Part shown: piece by piece, positions 21,387-21,441 of the stretch
How positions within the stretch are numbered: position 1 is the first letter of the stretch
How the letters are laid out: each line of letters opens with the position of its first letter
Assembly: GCA_964440345.1 (NCBI GenBank)
Contig: CAYTSA010000067.1
Location: forward strand, 1 to 21,441
DNA from: CAYTSA01 sp964440345
GTDB lineage: Bacteria > Desulfobacterota > Desulfovibrionia > Desulfovibrionales > Desulfovibrionaceae
DNA: 21,441 bases
Direction: 5' to 3'
The notes under the pieces: model-generated
What the model saw: the letters and a program-made list of their open reading frames with translations, nothing else
The model's database searches: none
What the model was told of the DNA's origin: nothing
Program-made: the position numbers and the translations under genes

Positions 21387-21441
21387 CCAGAGGCTGCGGT
21401 ATAGCTGGATTTCCTGCGCGGTCCATGACATACGGGGGCTT

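Overview
The window is a gene-dense chromosomal stretch, GC-rich by eye, that looks like a Desulfovibrionales-type sulfate reducer (Desulfobacterota). The reasons are recA directly followed by alaS, an alanine-ended tmRNA tag (ANDYDYALAA), an ApTPx-like peroxiredoxin and strong Shine-Dalgarno sites. Assignment below order level is not possible from sequence alone. A full glycine-betaine transporter would suit a saline or osmotically variable habitat (inference).

Layout. (1) 1-1263: the 3' part of pstB (phosphate import ATPase), then a secreted or lipid-anchored protein built from two ~60-residue repeats. (2) 1264-2361: a complete IS630-family element with TA duplication, terminal repeats, an RBS-sequestering hairpin and a two-frame transposase. 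(3) ~2380-6140: an accessory island read on the minus strand. It holds a small excisionase-type HTH protein, an N6-adenine methyltransferase, an XhoI/PaeR7I-type endonuclease (ATGA overlap between them) and a fic gene that has lost its catalytic half. A small plus-strand ORF of unknown function and paired direct repeats lie at the right edge. (4) 6186-10607: core genes, with ssrA (tmRNA) divergent from recA-alaS. (5) 10605-13711: a single-domain CheY-like response regulator, divergent from an 850-residue protein that fuses a complete ammonium channel (Amt) to four HAMP-like units and a chemoreceptor signalling domain. (6) 13746-14171: tRNA-Ala(CGC) and a cold-shock protein. (7) 14316-15980: a class III (GABA-type) aminotransferase followed by an M20-peptidase relic. 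(8) 16271-20321: a MarR regulator heading proV-proW-proX, closed by repeats and a strong terminator. (9) 20351-21441: a peroxiredoxin and a 23-bp tandem array.

How they work together. alaS charges both tRNA-Ala and tmRNA, and both RNAs here carry the G3:U70 identity pair. The restriction-modification pair is predicted to act on CTCGAG, and I found no such hexamer in the window by eye. The Amt-HAMP-MCP protein is the most unusual item: it should couple ammonium binding or transport directly to the chemotaxis kinase, and the adjacent CheY-like protein is a candidate output. The proVWX operon imports glycine betaine or proline betaine, and its binding protein keeps all three aromatic-cage tryptophans.
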